From Candidatus Peribacteraceae bacterium (lineage in GTDB: Bacteria > Patescibacteriota > Gracilibacteria > Peribacterales > Peribacteraceae), in assembly GCA_028717505.1 (NCBI GenBank), contig JAQUNQ010000008.1:1-18173 (forward strand): DNA of 18,173 bases. Reading direction: 5' to 3'. Position numbers and translations under genes: made by a program. Shown here piece after piece: positions 13,433 through 18,173 of the stretch; position 1 is the stretch's first letter, and each line of letters opens with the position of its first letter. The notes below the pieces were generated by a model. It ran no database searches and had not been told where the DNA came from. It saw only the letters and a list, made by a program, of their open reading frames with translations.

Positions 13433-14643
13433 TTTTCGCCATCATCTACCTCGTCACGCAGCTCATCTTCCGCGTGTTCTTCCCGCAGCCCACGAACGGG
13501 CAGAACGGGGCGGGAAATGTGATCATCAAGCCCGCGAGCGCGCGGATCAAAGGGGACCACAGCGTGATGCTCACGCTGAAGAACTCGATGACGGGCACGC
13601 TCGTGCTGCCGGCCCGCTGCCCCCTGCCTCCCGTGGACGTCTTCCGTGTGGAGGGCGGCTCGGGCGGGGCACTCGTGCCCCTCACCACGACCGAGACAGC
13701 GCTCCCTTGCGTGCCACTCACGGAAGTGGCTCCCCACGGGCAGGCGCAGGTGGATTTGGGTCCCTGGAAATACTCGCTCCTGAGTGCGATGGGGTCCTAC
13801 GAGGTGCGGCTCCCCGCGGGGGCGAAGATCGTTGCCGGCAGCGGGGGAACGAAGGTCGAACAGCCGCTTCCGCCCGTCACGGCGCGCTTCTCGCTCTATG
13901 AGCCGGGTCCGCTTACGCGGCTCTTCCGCGCGTTCATCACGAAGCCCTTCCTGAATTTCCTCATCTTCATCACTTCCCTCCTGCCGGATCACAACCTCGG
14001 CATCGCCATCATCGTGCTGACGATCGTGGTGAAGCTCCTCCTCTTCATCCCCACGCAGCATGCGCTCGAGGGGCAGCGCCGGATGCAGAAGGCACAGCCG
14101 CACCTCGATGAGATCCGCAAGCGCTACAAGGATGATCCCAAGAAGATGCAGGAGGAGACGATGAAGGCATGGAAGGAGCATGGTGTGAACCCCTTCCAGT
14201 CGTGCCTGCCGATGCTCGTGCAGTTTCCTGTGCTCATCGGGCTCTTCTACGTCATCCGCGACGGTTCCGTCCTCGCGCTCTCGCAGCACCTGATCTACAG
14301 CTTCTATCAGCACTTGGATTGGACGTTCAATACCTCCTTCCTCGGTCTCGATCTCCTCAAGCCCAGCTACTACATCTTCCCGCCCCTCCTCGTTCTCCTG
14401 CAATTCCTCCAGATGAAGCTTTCCTTCTCCATCATCGCGCGGAAGAAAAAGGCAGAGCAGGGAAACAAGATGGTGAATGAGATGGAGAAAACGCAGCAGG
14501 TGCAGCAGCGGATGATGCTCTATGGGCTCCCGCTCATGATCGGCTTCTTCGCCTTCCAGTTCCCGACGGCCGTGTCGCTCTACTGGGGCATCTCCACCCT
14601 CTTCGCCATCGGGCAGCAGTGGGTGGTGAACCGGAAGGTGTAG
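13384..14643 (+). CDS. yidC: YidC/Oxa1-family membrane protein insertase
   Basis: An insertase that helps newly made proteins enter the membrane, alone or with SecYEG. The 419-residue product has an N-terminal transmembrane segment (about residues 10-34), an extracytoplasmic beta-rich domain of roughly 140 residues, then the conserved core starting near FLNFLIFITSLL with LGIAIIVLTIVVKLLLFIP. A cytoplasmic helical hairpin follows (QRRMQKAQPHLDEIRKRYK ... VNPFQSCLPMLVQFPV), and then further membrane helices. The conserved groove arginine (TxxVR in E. coli-type YidC) is Lys here (TIVVK). The domain size is intermediate between E. coli YidC and the short Gram-positive SpoIIIJ type. ATG 13384 is chosen because the signal-anchor begins there; it lacks a Shine-Dalgarno sequence and is probably coupled to rnpA. 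Confidence 0.93.
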   Translation: MPGQSSKRSSLIEFALIFAIIYLVTQLIFRVFFPQPTNGQNGAGNVIIKPASARIKGDHSVMLTLKNSMTGTLVLPARCPLPPVDVFRVEGGSGGALVPLTTTETALPCVPLTEVAPHGQAQVDLGPWKYSLLSAMGSYEVRLPAGAKIVAGSGGTKVEQPLPPVTARFSLYEPGPLTRLFRAFITKPFLNFLIFITSLLPDHNLGIAIIVLTIVVKLLLFIPTQHALEGQRRMQKAQPHLDEIRKRYKDDPKKMQEETMKAWKEHGVNPFQSCLPMLVQFPVLIGLFYVIRDGSVLALSQHLIYSFYQHLDWTFNTSFLGLDLLKPSYYIFPPLLVLLQFLQMKLSFSIIARKKKAEQGNKMVNEMEKTQQVQQRMMLYGLPLMIGFFAFQFPTAVSLYWGISTLFAIGQQWVVNRKV

Positions 14644-14647
14644 GGGG

Positions 14648-14992
14648 TCATTGTTCCTCTCTCTCCTTGTCGACGAAGAACATCGGCCGGGCATCGGCGA
14701 TCGACGGATGGCTCCGGATCGTGTCTGCGGCCCTGTCCACCATCTCCTGAGTCACCTGAAGGGGGCGGACAATCAAATCAATGAAGGCGAGATGCATTCT
14801 CGTGATCTCCTCGATCCGCGCCACGCGGAATCCTGCTTTTTCGAGCTTCTTCGAAAGATCCTCGGCGATGGCATGCGGCGATTCGCCGTTCGCTTTCATC
14901 GTCGCGACAAACGGCAATTCCTCCTCTCGCGCGTGTGCCGGCGAAGCTTCTGCTCCAGACATGGCGGCCGAGTCTTGTCCATTTATGTGCAT
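14648..14992 (-). CDS. hypothetical protein, 114 residues
   Basis: I do not recognise this protein. After a low-complexity N-terminus (1-25) it reads as a compact alpha/beta domain: a helix at 39-53 (PHAIAEDLSKKLEKA), a strand with VARIEEITRMHLAFIDLIV (57-75), a helix at 80-94 (VTQEMVDRAADTIRSH) and a last strand ARPMFFVD. There is no signal peptide. It converges on yidC (4-nt gap) and diverges from the BON-like gene across a 51-bp AT-rich spacer. An in-frame ATG at 14962 would remove ten poorly structured residues and is an equally possible start. Confidence 0.6.
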   Translation of the reverse strand: MHINGQDSAAMSGAEASPAHAREEELPFVATMKANGESPHAIAEDLSKKLEKAGFRVARIEEITRMHLAFIDLIVRPLQVTQEMVDRAADTIRSHPSIADARPMFFVDKEREEQ

Positions 14993-15008
14993 AATGCAAT
15001 TGGAGTGC

Positions 15009-15036
15009 TTGACTACTTAACAAGTATATATTAAAT
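15009..15036 (+). promoter_or_regulatory. promoter with dyad operator for the BON-like gene
   Basis: TTGACT (15009-15014) and TTAAAT (15031-15036) are 16 nt apart; the ATG at 15044 is 7 nt beyond the -10. A perfect dyad TACTT-AAC-AAGTA (15014-15026) occupies the spacer, where a repressor could block polymerase. The layout resembles the ClpP-like promoter at 9016-9049. Confidence 0.55.
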
Positions 15037-15043
15037 TGTGCAT

Positions 15044-15316
15044 ATGAACAACACTCCTGCCCACGCAGAAGCGCCGGTTTTCTCCGGCCCTGAGGCCTCT
15101 CCCGCCGTTGCGGACAGTGTCCATCGTGCCATCGAGCGGGAACTTTCGCGCTATTCCCAGAGATTCGGAGCCATCCGCGTTGCGACGCAGGGGAATACCA
15201 TCCACGTGAGTGGATGGGTCAGTACTTATTATGGCAAGCAGGTCGCGCTCACGGAGGCGGGGAAGCACGCGAACGGAACGTATACCGTCAATGTGACAGC
15301 ACTGGATGTGCGGTGA
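15044..15316 (+). CDS. small BON-domain-like protein
   Basis: A 90-residue protein. Residues 25-90 fit the BON alpha-beta pattern: an amphipathic helix (VHRAIERELSRYSQRFG), then a strand-turn-strand IRVATQGNTIHVSGWVSTYYGKQVA, a helix and a closing strand YTVNVTALDV. BON domains typically show 'V..G.V.L.G.V.S...K..A' with this spacing, and the G-W-V-S and K-Q segments here match it. BON domains often bind phospholipid or other surfaces, but no signal peptide is seen, so a cytoplasmic role is possible. ATG 15044 follows a -10 box by 7 nt; GTG 15038 abuts the box and is unlikely. A strong hairpin begins in the last codons. The fold call is by pattern only. Confidence 0.55.
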   Translation: MNNTPAHAEAPVFSGPEASPAVADSVHRAIERELSRYSQRFGAIRVATQGNTIHVSGWVSTYYGKQVALTEAGKHANGTYTVNVTALDVR

Positions 15317-15348
15317 AGCATGCGGGGGCAGAGCCCCCGCGCTTCACC
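15312..15348 (+). terminator. very strong hairpin overlapping the BON-like gene's stop
   Basis: GGTGAAGC (15312-15319) pairs with GCTTCACC (15341-15348), and GCGGGGGC (15322-15329) with GCCCCCGC (15333-15340), leaving a 2-nt bulge and an AGA loop: 16 bp in all. The TGA stop (15314-15316) is inside the stem. No T run follows, so it may act as an mRNA 3' end barrier or bidirectional terminator between convergent genes. Confidence 0.6.
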
Positions 15349-15375
15349 CTGAGCCCCTCCCCTGAAGGAAAACTG

Positions 15376-15414
15376 TTCGATGACGCGGCCGCAGAGCAGC
15401 CGCGCTTTGTCGAA
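15376..15414 (-). terminator. hairpin downstream of fbaB
   Basis: TTCGAT (15376-15381) pairs with GTCGAA (15409-15414), one G-T pair. CGCGGC (15384-15389) pairs with GCCGCG (15399-15404). On the minus strand the stem is followed by CAGTTTTCC, a weak T run, 60-70 nt beyond the aldolase stop. It is a plausible fbaB terminator. Confidence 0.45.
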
Positions 15415-15445
15415 TGGGTAAACGTTGGGGGCTGCCATTCCTCTC

Positions 15446-16513
15446 TCATGCGATCGTCACCTCCTTGCACAGGTAGACGTCCTGAATGGCATGGAGGAGC
15501 TCGACGCCCTGATCGAGGGGCTTCTGGAAGGCCTTCCGACCGGAGATGAGGCCGCAGCCGCCCGCGCGCTTGTTGATCACCGCGGTCTTCACGGCCTGCC
15601 CAAGGTCGTCTTTGCCCGAGGCGCCGCCGGAATTGATGAGACCGATGCGGCCCATGTAGCAGTTCGCGACCTGGTAGCGCGCGAGGTCGATGGGATTGCT
15701 CGTCGCGAGGCTCGTGTACATCCGCTCGTCGAATTTGCCGTACTTGCCCTCGGGGCTCACGGCCTTGTAGCCGCCGTTGCACTCCGGGAGCTTCTGCTTG
15801 ATGAGGTCGGCCTGCAGCGTCACACCGAGGTGATTGGCCTGTCCCGTGAGGTCCGCGGCCGTGTGGTAGTCCGTCTCCTTCTTGAACTCCTTATTGCGGA
15901 GATAACACCAGAGCACCGTGAACATGCCGAGGCGATGTGCTTCCGCGAAGGCCTGTCCCACCTCCACGATCTGCCGCGTGGACTCCGGCGAGCCGAAGTA
16001 AATGGTCGCGCCGACGCCGAGAGCCCCCATGTTCTTGGCCTCCTGTACGGTCCCGAACATCACCTGATCGAACTTGTTCGGGTAGGTGAGGAGCTCATTG
16101 TGGTTGATCTTCACGATGAAGGGGATCTTGTCTGCGTATTTCTTCGCCACGATGCCGAGCACGCCGAAGGTCGAAGCGACGGCATTGCAGCCGCCCTCGA
16201 TGGCGAGCCGGACAATATTTTCGGGGTCGAAGTAGTCGGGATTCTTCGCGAAGCTGGCTCCCGCCGAGTGCTCGATGCCCTGATCCACGGGGAGGATAGA
16301 GAGGTACCCCGTGTTCTTGAGCCGTCCGTGGCCGTAGATCTCGCTCAGATTCTTCACGACCTCCTTCGAGCGGTCGGAAATGCCGAAGATGTCCTTCAGG
16401 TGCGCGGGGCCCGGGAGGTGGAGCATCTTCTTGTCGATAGTCTTGCATCGGTGGCCGAGAAGTGAAGAAGCATCATCACCAAGTAAATTTTTAATGTCAC
16501 GAATGCTCAGCAT
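15446..16513 (-). CDS. fbaB: class I fructose-bisphosphate aldolase (DhnA/FbaB type)
   Basis: A Schiff-base aldolase interconverting fructose 1,6-bisphosphate with dihydroxyacetone phosphate and glyceraldehyde 3-phosphate, the central step of glycolysis or gluconeogenesis. The 355-residue product matches the E. coli FbaB type closely along its length: LLGDDASSLLGHRC near the N-terminus, GTGYLSILPVDQG-like NTGYLSILPVDQGIEHSAGASF (78-98), GATIYFGS, DLTGQANHLGVT, YQVANCYMGRIGLINSGGASG and TAVINKRAGGCGLISGRKAFQKP, with C-terminal VYLCKEVTIA. The start at 16513 (MLSIRDIKNLLG) fits the family; an in-frame GTG at 16546 would add a proline-rich tail. The leader is pyrimidine-rich and has no Shine-Dalgarno sequence. 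No convincing promoter was found, though GATAGT lies at the complement of 16547-16552. Confidence 0.97.
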   Translation of the reverse strand: MLSIRDIKNLLGDDASSLLGHRCKTIDKKMLHLPGPAHLKDIFGISDRSKEVVKNLSEIYGHGRLKNTGYLSILPVDQGIEHSAGASFAKNPDYFDPENIVRLAIEGGCNAVASTFGVLGIVAKKYADKIPFIVKINHNELLTYPNKFDQVMFGTVQEAKNMGALGVGATIYFGSPESTRQIVEVGQAFAEAHRLGMFTVLWCYLRNKEFKKETDYHTAADLTGQANHLGVTLQADLIKQKLPECNGGYKAVSPEGKYGKFDERMYTSLATSNPIDLARYQVANCYMGRIGLINSGGASGKDDLGQAVKTAVINKRAGGCGLISGRKAFQKPLDQGVELLHAIQDVYLCKEVTIA

Positions 16514-16624
16514 GGGAGAGGGGGGAAAGAGGGAGGGCAGTGTCACACTATCACGGGAAGGAAGGACCTTCTAGAAATGACAAATAGAGCAGACATTCAG
16601 AGGAATTGAGAGCATTGACCATAG

Positions 16625-16637
16625 ATACAAATTGTAT
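16625..16637. promoter_or_regulatory. 13-bp perfect palindrome upstream of the CsrA-like gene
   Basis: ATACAA-A-TTGTAT reads the same on both strands and ends where the -35 element TTGAAA begins. It lies in the AT-rich spacer between fbaB and the CsrA-like gene and could bind a dimeric regulator. Confidence 0.45.
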
Positions 16638-16665
16638 TGAAATAATAATTTAGATCAGGCATACT
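16637..16665 (+). promoter_or_regulatory. promoter of the CsrA-like gene
   Basis: TTGAAA (16637-16642) and CATACT (16660-16665) are 17 nt apart, putting the start of transcription near 16672, directly before the first leader hairpin. A second possibility is TTGACC (16615-16620) with TGAAAT (16638-16643), also 17 nt apart. Confidence 0.5.
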
Positions 16666-16672
16666 GCTCCAA

Positions 16673-16754
16673 CGAGTTTCGACGATCCCGAACGAACGGA
16701 TCGGTCGGGTGGCCATGCGAAACTCGCCAGCCAACCTCATAGGAAGGAGTTGGC
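16673..16754 (+). promoter_or_regulatory. structured 5' leader with two GGA-presenting hairpins
   Basis: Hairpin 1: CGAGTTTCG (16673-16681) pairs perfectly with CGAAACTCG (16718-16726). Within it, CCCGA (16687-16691) pairs with TCGGG (16705-16709), leaving a 13-nt loop with GGA at 16698-16700. Hairpin 2: GCCAAC (16730-16735) pairs with GTTGGC (16749-16754), leaving a 13-nt loop that holds AGGAAGGA (16741-16748), the Shine-Dalgarno sequence. The ATG is at 16756. CsrA is known to bind GGA in hairpin loops and to block ribosomes when the site overlaps the Shine-Dalgarno sequence, so autoregulation is a natural inference. Confidence 0.6.
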
Positions 16755-16755
16755 C

Positions 16756-17091
16756 ATGCTCATTCGTAACGTTGCTTCGTGCGATGGTGTGGTGCTCGGC
16801 GGAGAACACCCGGGACTGGTCCTCGTCCTGAAGGTCCAGGGTGGAAAGGCGAAGCTTGGGTTCGCGGTGGATACCGACGTGCCCATCCTGAACCTCGGTG
16901 CCTTTCGGGCGGTCTTGCTGACAGAGCTGACGAATGACCTCCCCGCAGAGGACATCGGAAAGCTCCGACGCATGTTGACCTTGCTCGAGGATCCCGCCGA
17001 CAATGCCACTGAAATCACACAACTCCTCAAGGATCATGTCATCGCAGAGCTCCTGCACGAAGTTCCCGAGGAGGTTGCCGATGCAGCATGA
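16756..17091 (+). CDS. CsrA-like protein with C-terminal extension
   Basis: A 111-residue protein whose first 50 residues follow the CsrA/RsmA strand pattern: MLI at the start, GVVLGGE where CsrA has LMIGDE, LVLVLKVQGGKAKLGFAVDTDVPI where CsrA has [25 protein letters not shown] in the same order. CsrA proteins are dimeric RNA-binding regulators that occupy GGA motifs near start sites. The key RNA-contact arginine of CsrA (in VHREE) is not conserved; this protein has ILNLGAF there. Residues 52-111 are an extra helical, acidic region (ELTNDLPAEDIGKLRRML; IAELLHEVPEEV) absent from CsrA. The start follows a strong Shine-Dalgarno sequence (6-nt spacing), unusual in this window. It has its own promoter, leader and terminator. 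It could instead be an unrelated small beta-barrel protein. Confidence 0.55.
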   Translation: MLIRNVASCDGVVLGGEHPGLVLVLKVQGGKAKLGFAVDTDVPILNLGAFRAVLLTELTNDLPAEDIGKLRRMLTLLEDPADNATEITQLLKDHVIAELLHEVPEEVADAA

Positions 17092-17124
17092 CGCGACGGA
17101 CCGCACCGTCGTCGTACACATCCT

Positions 17125-17163
17125 GGGCCCCTGACAGACAGTCGTCTGTTGGGGGTCCTTTTT
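17125..17163 (+). terminator. strong intrinsic terminator after the CsrA-like gene
   Basis: A 15-bp stem, 17125-17139 with 17144-17158 (three G-T pairs), closes an AGTC loop and is followed directly by TTTTT (17159-17163). This is the clearest terminator in the window and separates the gene from cysS. Confidence 0.92.
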
Positions 17164-17205
17164 ACATGTGCGAGGAGAAGGTTCTGCTCCACTGGGGGAT
17201 TCCGC

Positions 17206-17211
17206 TATGCT
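17206..17211 (+). promoter_or_regulatory. -10 box upstream of cysS
   Basis: TATGCT ends 6 nt before the ATG at 17218. The -35 region is weak (TTCTGC at 17182-17187, 18 nt upstream). With a terminator just before it, cysS needs its own promoter here, and the spacing predicts a leaderless message. Confidence 0.45.
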
Positions 17212-17217
17212 GTGCGC

Positions 17218-18173
17218 ATGGCCGGGAAGAAGTCCTCCACACTCCGCCTCTACAACACGCTCACGAAGCGCGAGGAGGAGTTTCATCCTATAAAGGAGGG
17301 GAAGGTGACCATGTACACCTGTGGTCCCACGGTCTATGGGAGACCTCACATCGGGAACTATGCCTCCTTCCTCATGGCTGATCTCCTGCGTCGCTGGCTG
17401 GAGGCCTCGGGGTATCAGGTGACGCACGTGAAGAACATCACGGACGTGGGGCACCTCCTCCACGATGCCGATGAGGGCGATGACAAGGTGCAGAAGCAGG
17501 CGGAGCGCGAGCGGCTCCATCCGCTGGAGATCGCGCGGCGGTACGAGCAGGAATTTCTGGAGGACGAGAAGGCACTCCACATTCTCGAGCCCGCGTTTCG
17601 TCCGCGCGCGAGCGAGTACGTGAAGCAGATGCTCGCGCTGGTGCGGACGCTCCTGAAGAAGGGGAATGCCTACGAGACCGCGGACGGCATCTACTTTTCC
17701 GTGGAGAGCTTCCCCGCGTACGGCGCCCTCTCGGGGAACACACTGCAGAATCTCTCCGTCGGCGCGCGCATCGAGGTGAAGGAGCAGAAGAAGCATCCCG
17801 CGGACTTCGCGCTCTGGAAGAAGTGCGTGGGCGAGAATGGCGCGCACATCCTTCGGTGGTCCTTCGCCACGGGGGAGGTTTCGACTTCGAAGGGCGAGGA
17901 CCCCTCCTCGGGTTTCCCCGGCTGGCACATCGAGTGCTCCGCCATGAGCTCGTCGCTCCTCGGCGAGCAGATCGACATCCACACGGGCGGGGAGGACAAC
18001 ATCTTCCCGCACCACGAATGCGAGATCGCGCAGAGCGAGTCGGCGACGGGGAAGAAACCTTTCGTGCGCATGTGGGTCCATCGCCGGCGCATCAACATGG
18101 GGGAGGAGAAGATGAGCAAGAGCCTTGGCAACGTGCTAAGTCTCCCTGACGTCGTCGCGAAGGGGTTCAGCCC
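17218..18173 (+). CDS. cysS: cysteinyl-tRNA synthetase (3' truncated by window)
   Basis: A class I aminoacyl-tRNA synthetase that charges tRNA-Cys. About 318 of the usual 450-500 residues are present. Signatures are YTCGPTVYGRPHIGN (33-47), with zinc-ligand C35 and the HIGH-type motif HIGN; then DVGHL, GWHIECSAMS with the second zinc cysteine, TGGEDNIFPHHECEIAQSE with the zinc-binding histidine region, and KMSKSLGN (298-305). The anticodon-binding domain lies beyond the window. The ATG at 17218 (MAGKKSSTLRLYNT) is 6 nt from a -10 box and has no Shine-Dalgarno sequence. The preceding gene is closed by a terminator, so cysS is a separate transcription unit. Confidence 0.98.
   Translation, partial: MAGKKSSTLRLYNTLTKREEEFHPIKEGKVTMYTCGPTVYGRPHIGNYASFLMADLLRRWLEASGYQVTHVKNITDVGHLLHDADEGDDKVQKQAERERLHPLEIARRYEQEFLEDEKALHILEPAFRPRASEYVKQMLALVRTLLKKGNAYETADGIYFSVESFPAYGALSGNTLQNLSVGARIEVKEQKKHPADFALWKKCVGENGAHILRWSFATGEVSTSKGEDPSSGFPGWHIECSAMSSSLLGEQIDIHTGGEDNIFPHHECEIAQSESATGKKPFVRMWVHRRRINMGEEKMSKSLGNVLSLPDVVAKGFS

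Noticed and set aside
13168..14694. 508-residue minus-strand open frame opposite rnpA-yidC
   Set aside because: It is antisense to clear RnpA and YidC, with low-complexity His/Glu/Arg composition and no motif.
16539..16549. AGTGT-C-ACACT palindrome at the fbaB 5' end as an operator
   Set aside because: It is short, and no -35/-10 pair could be fitted around it, so there is no clear promoter for it to control.
16597..18081. 494-residue minus-strand open frame opposite the CsrA-like gene and cysS
   Set aside because: cysS is unambiguous on the other strand, and the frame runs through a strong terminator and promoter.
1..18173. UGA recoding to glycine (as in Gracilibacteria)
   Set aside because: Several recognised genes end at TGA at the expected family length (ftsQ, nnrD, the LysM-M23 gene), and none needs TGA read-through.
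1..18173. CRISPR arrays, insertion sequences or prophage genes
   Set aside because: I saw no regularly spaced repeats of 20-40 nt, no transposase or integrase motifs and no phage structural proteins.

Overview
The window is GC-rich, densely coded DNA from a small-genome bacterium. It carries single-copy core genes (FtsQ, GatC/GatA, RnpA, YidC, CysS, tRNA-Asp), many genes without Shine-Dalgarno sequences, short spacers and normal use of TGA as a stop. This suits a member of the Candidate Phyla Radiation, perhaps Peregrinibacteria/Peribacteria-like. The lineage is inferred from gene content and style, not from a marker I could place on a tree. UGA is not recoded here, which argues against Gracilibacteria.

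Layout. 1-1078 (+): the tail of an unknown gene, then a membrane-anchored M23 peptidase. 1075-4998 (-): a glycosyltransferase, the NAD(P)HX-repair dehydratase NnrD translationally coupled to a laccase-domain (YfiH-type) protein, and a dGTPase. 5116-8113 (+): a cell-wall and division block with FtsQ, a D-Ala-D-Ala carboxypeptidase and a LysM-M23 peptidase, closed by hairpins. 8274-10086 (+): tRNA-Asp, a HAD hydrolase, a ClpP-like protease and an orphan protein, with visibly less GC-biased codons. 10158-12902 (-): GatA and GatC of the tRNA amidotransferase, and an ATP-grasp enzyme of unknown substrate. 13016-14643 (+): rnpA-yidC. 14648-15316: an orphan gene divergent from a small BON-like protein. 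15446-16513 (-): class I fructose-bisphosphate aldolase FbaB. 16673-17163 (+): a self-contained unit with promoter, structured leader, CsrA-like gene and strong terminator. 17218-end (+): the start of cysS.

Two regulatory themes stand out. First, most genes have a -10-like hexamer 6-9 nt before the start codon and no Shine-Dalgarno sequence, so their mRNAs should be leaderless or nearly so. Second, the CsrA-like gene breaks this rule. It has a leader of about 84 nt that folds into two adjacent hairpins, each able to show GGA in a 13-nt loop, and the second loop holds the Shine-Dalgarno sequence. That is the layout expected of CsrA-type translational autoregulation, and it is the most interesting item here. 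All functions are read from motifs and remembered family features; no database search or folding program was run.
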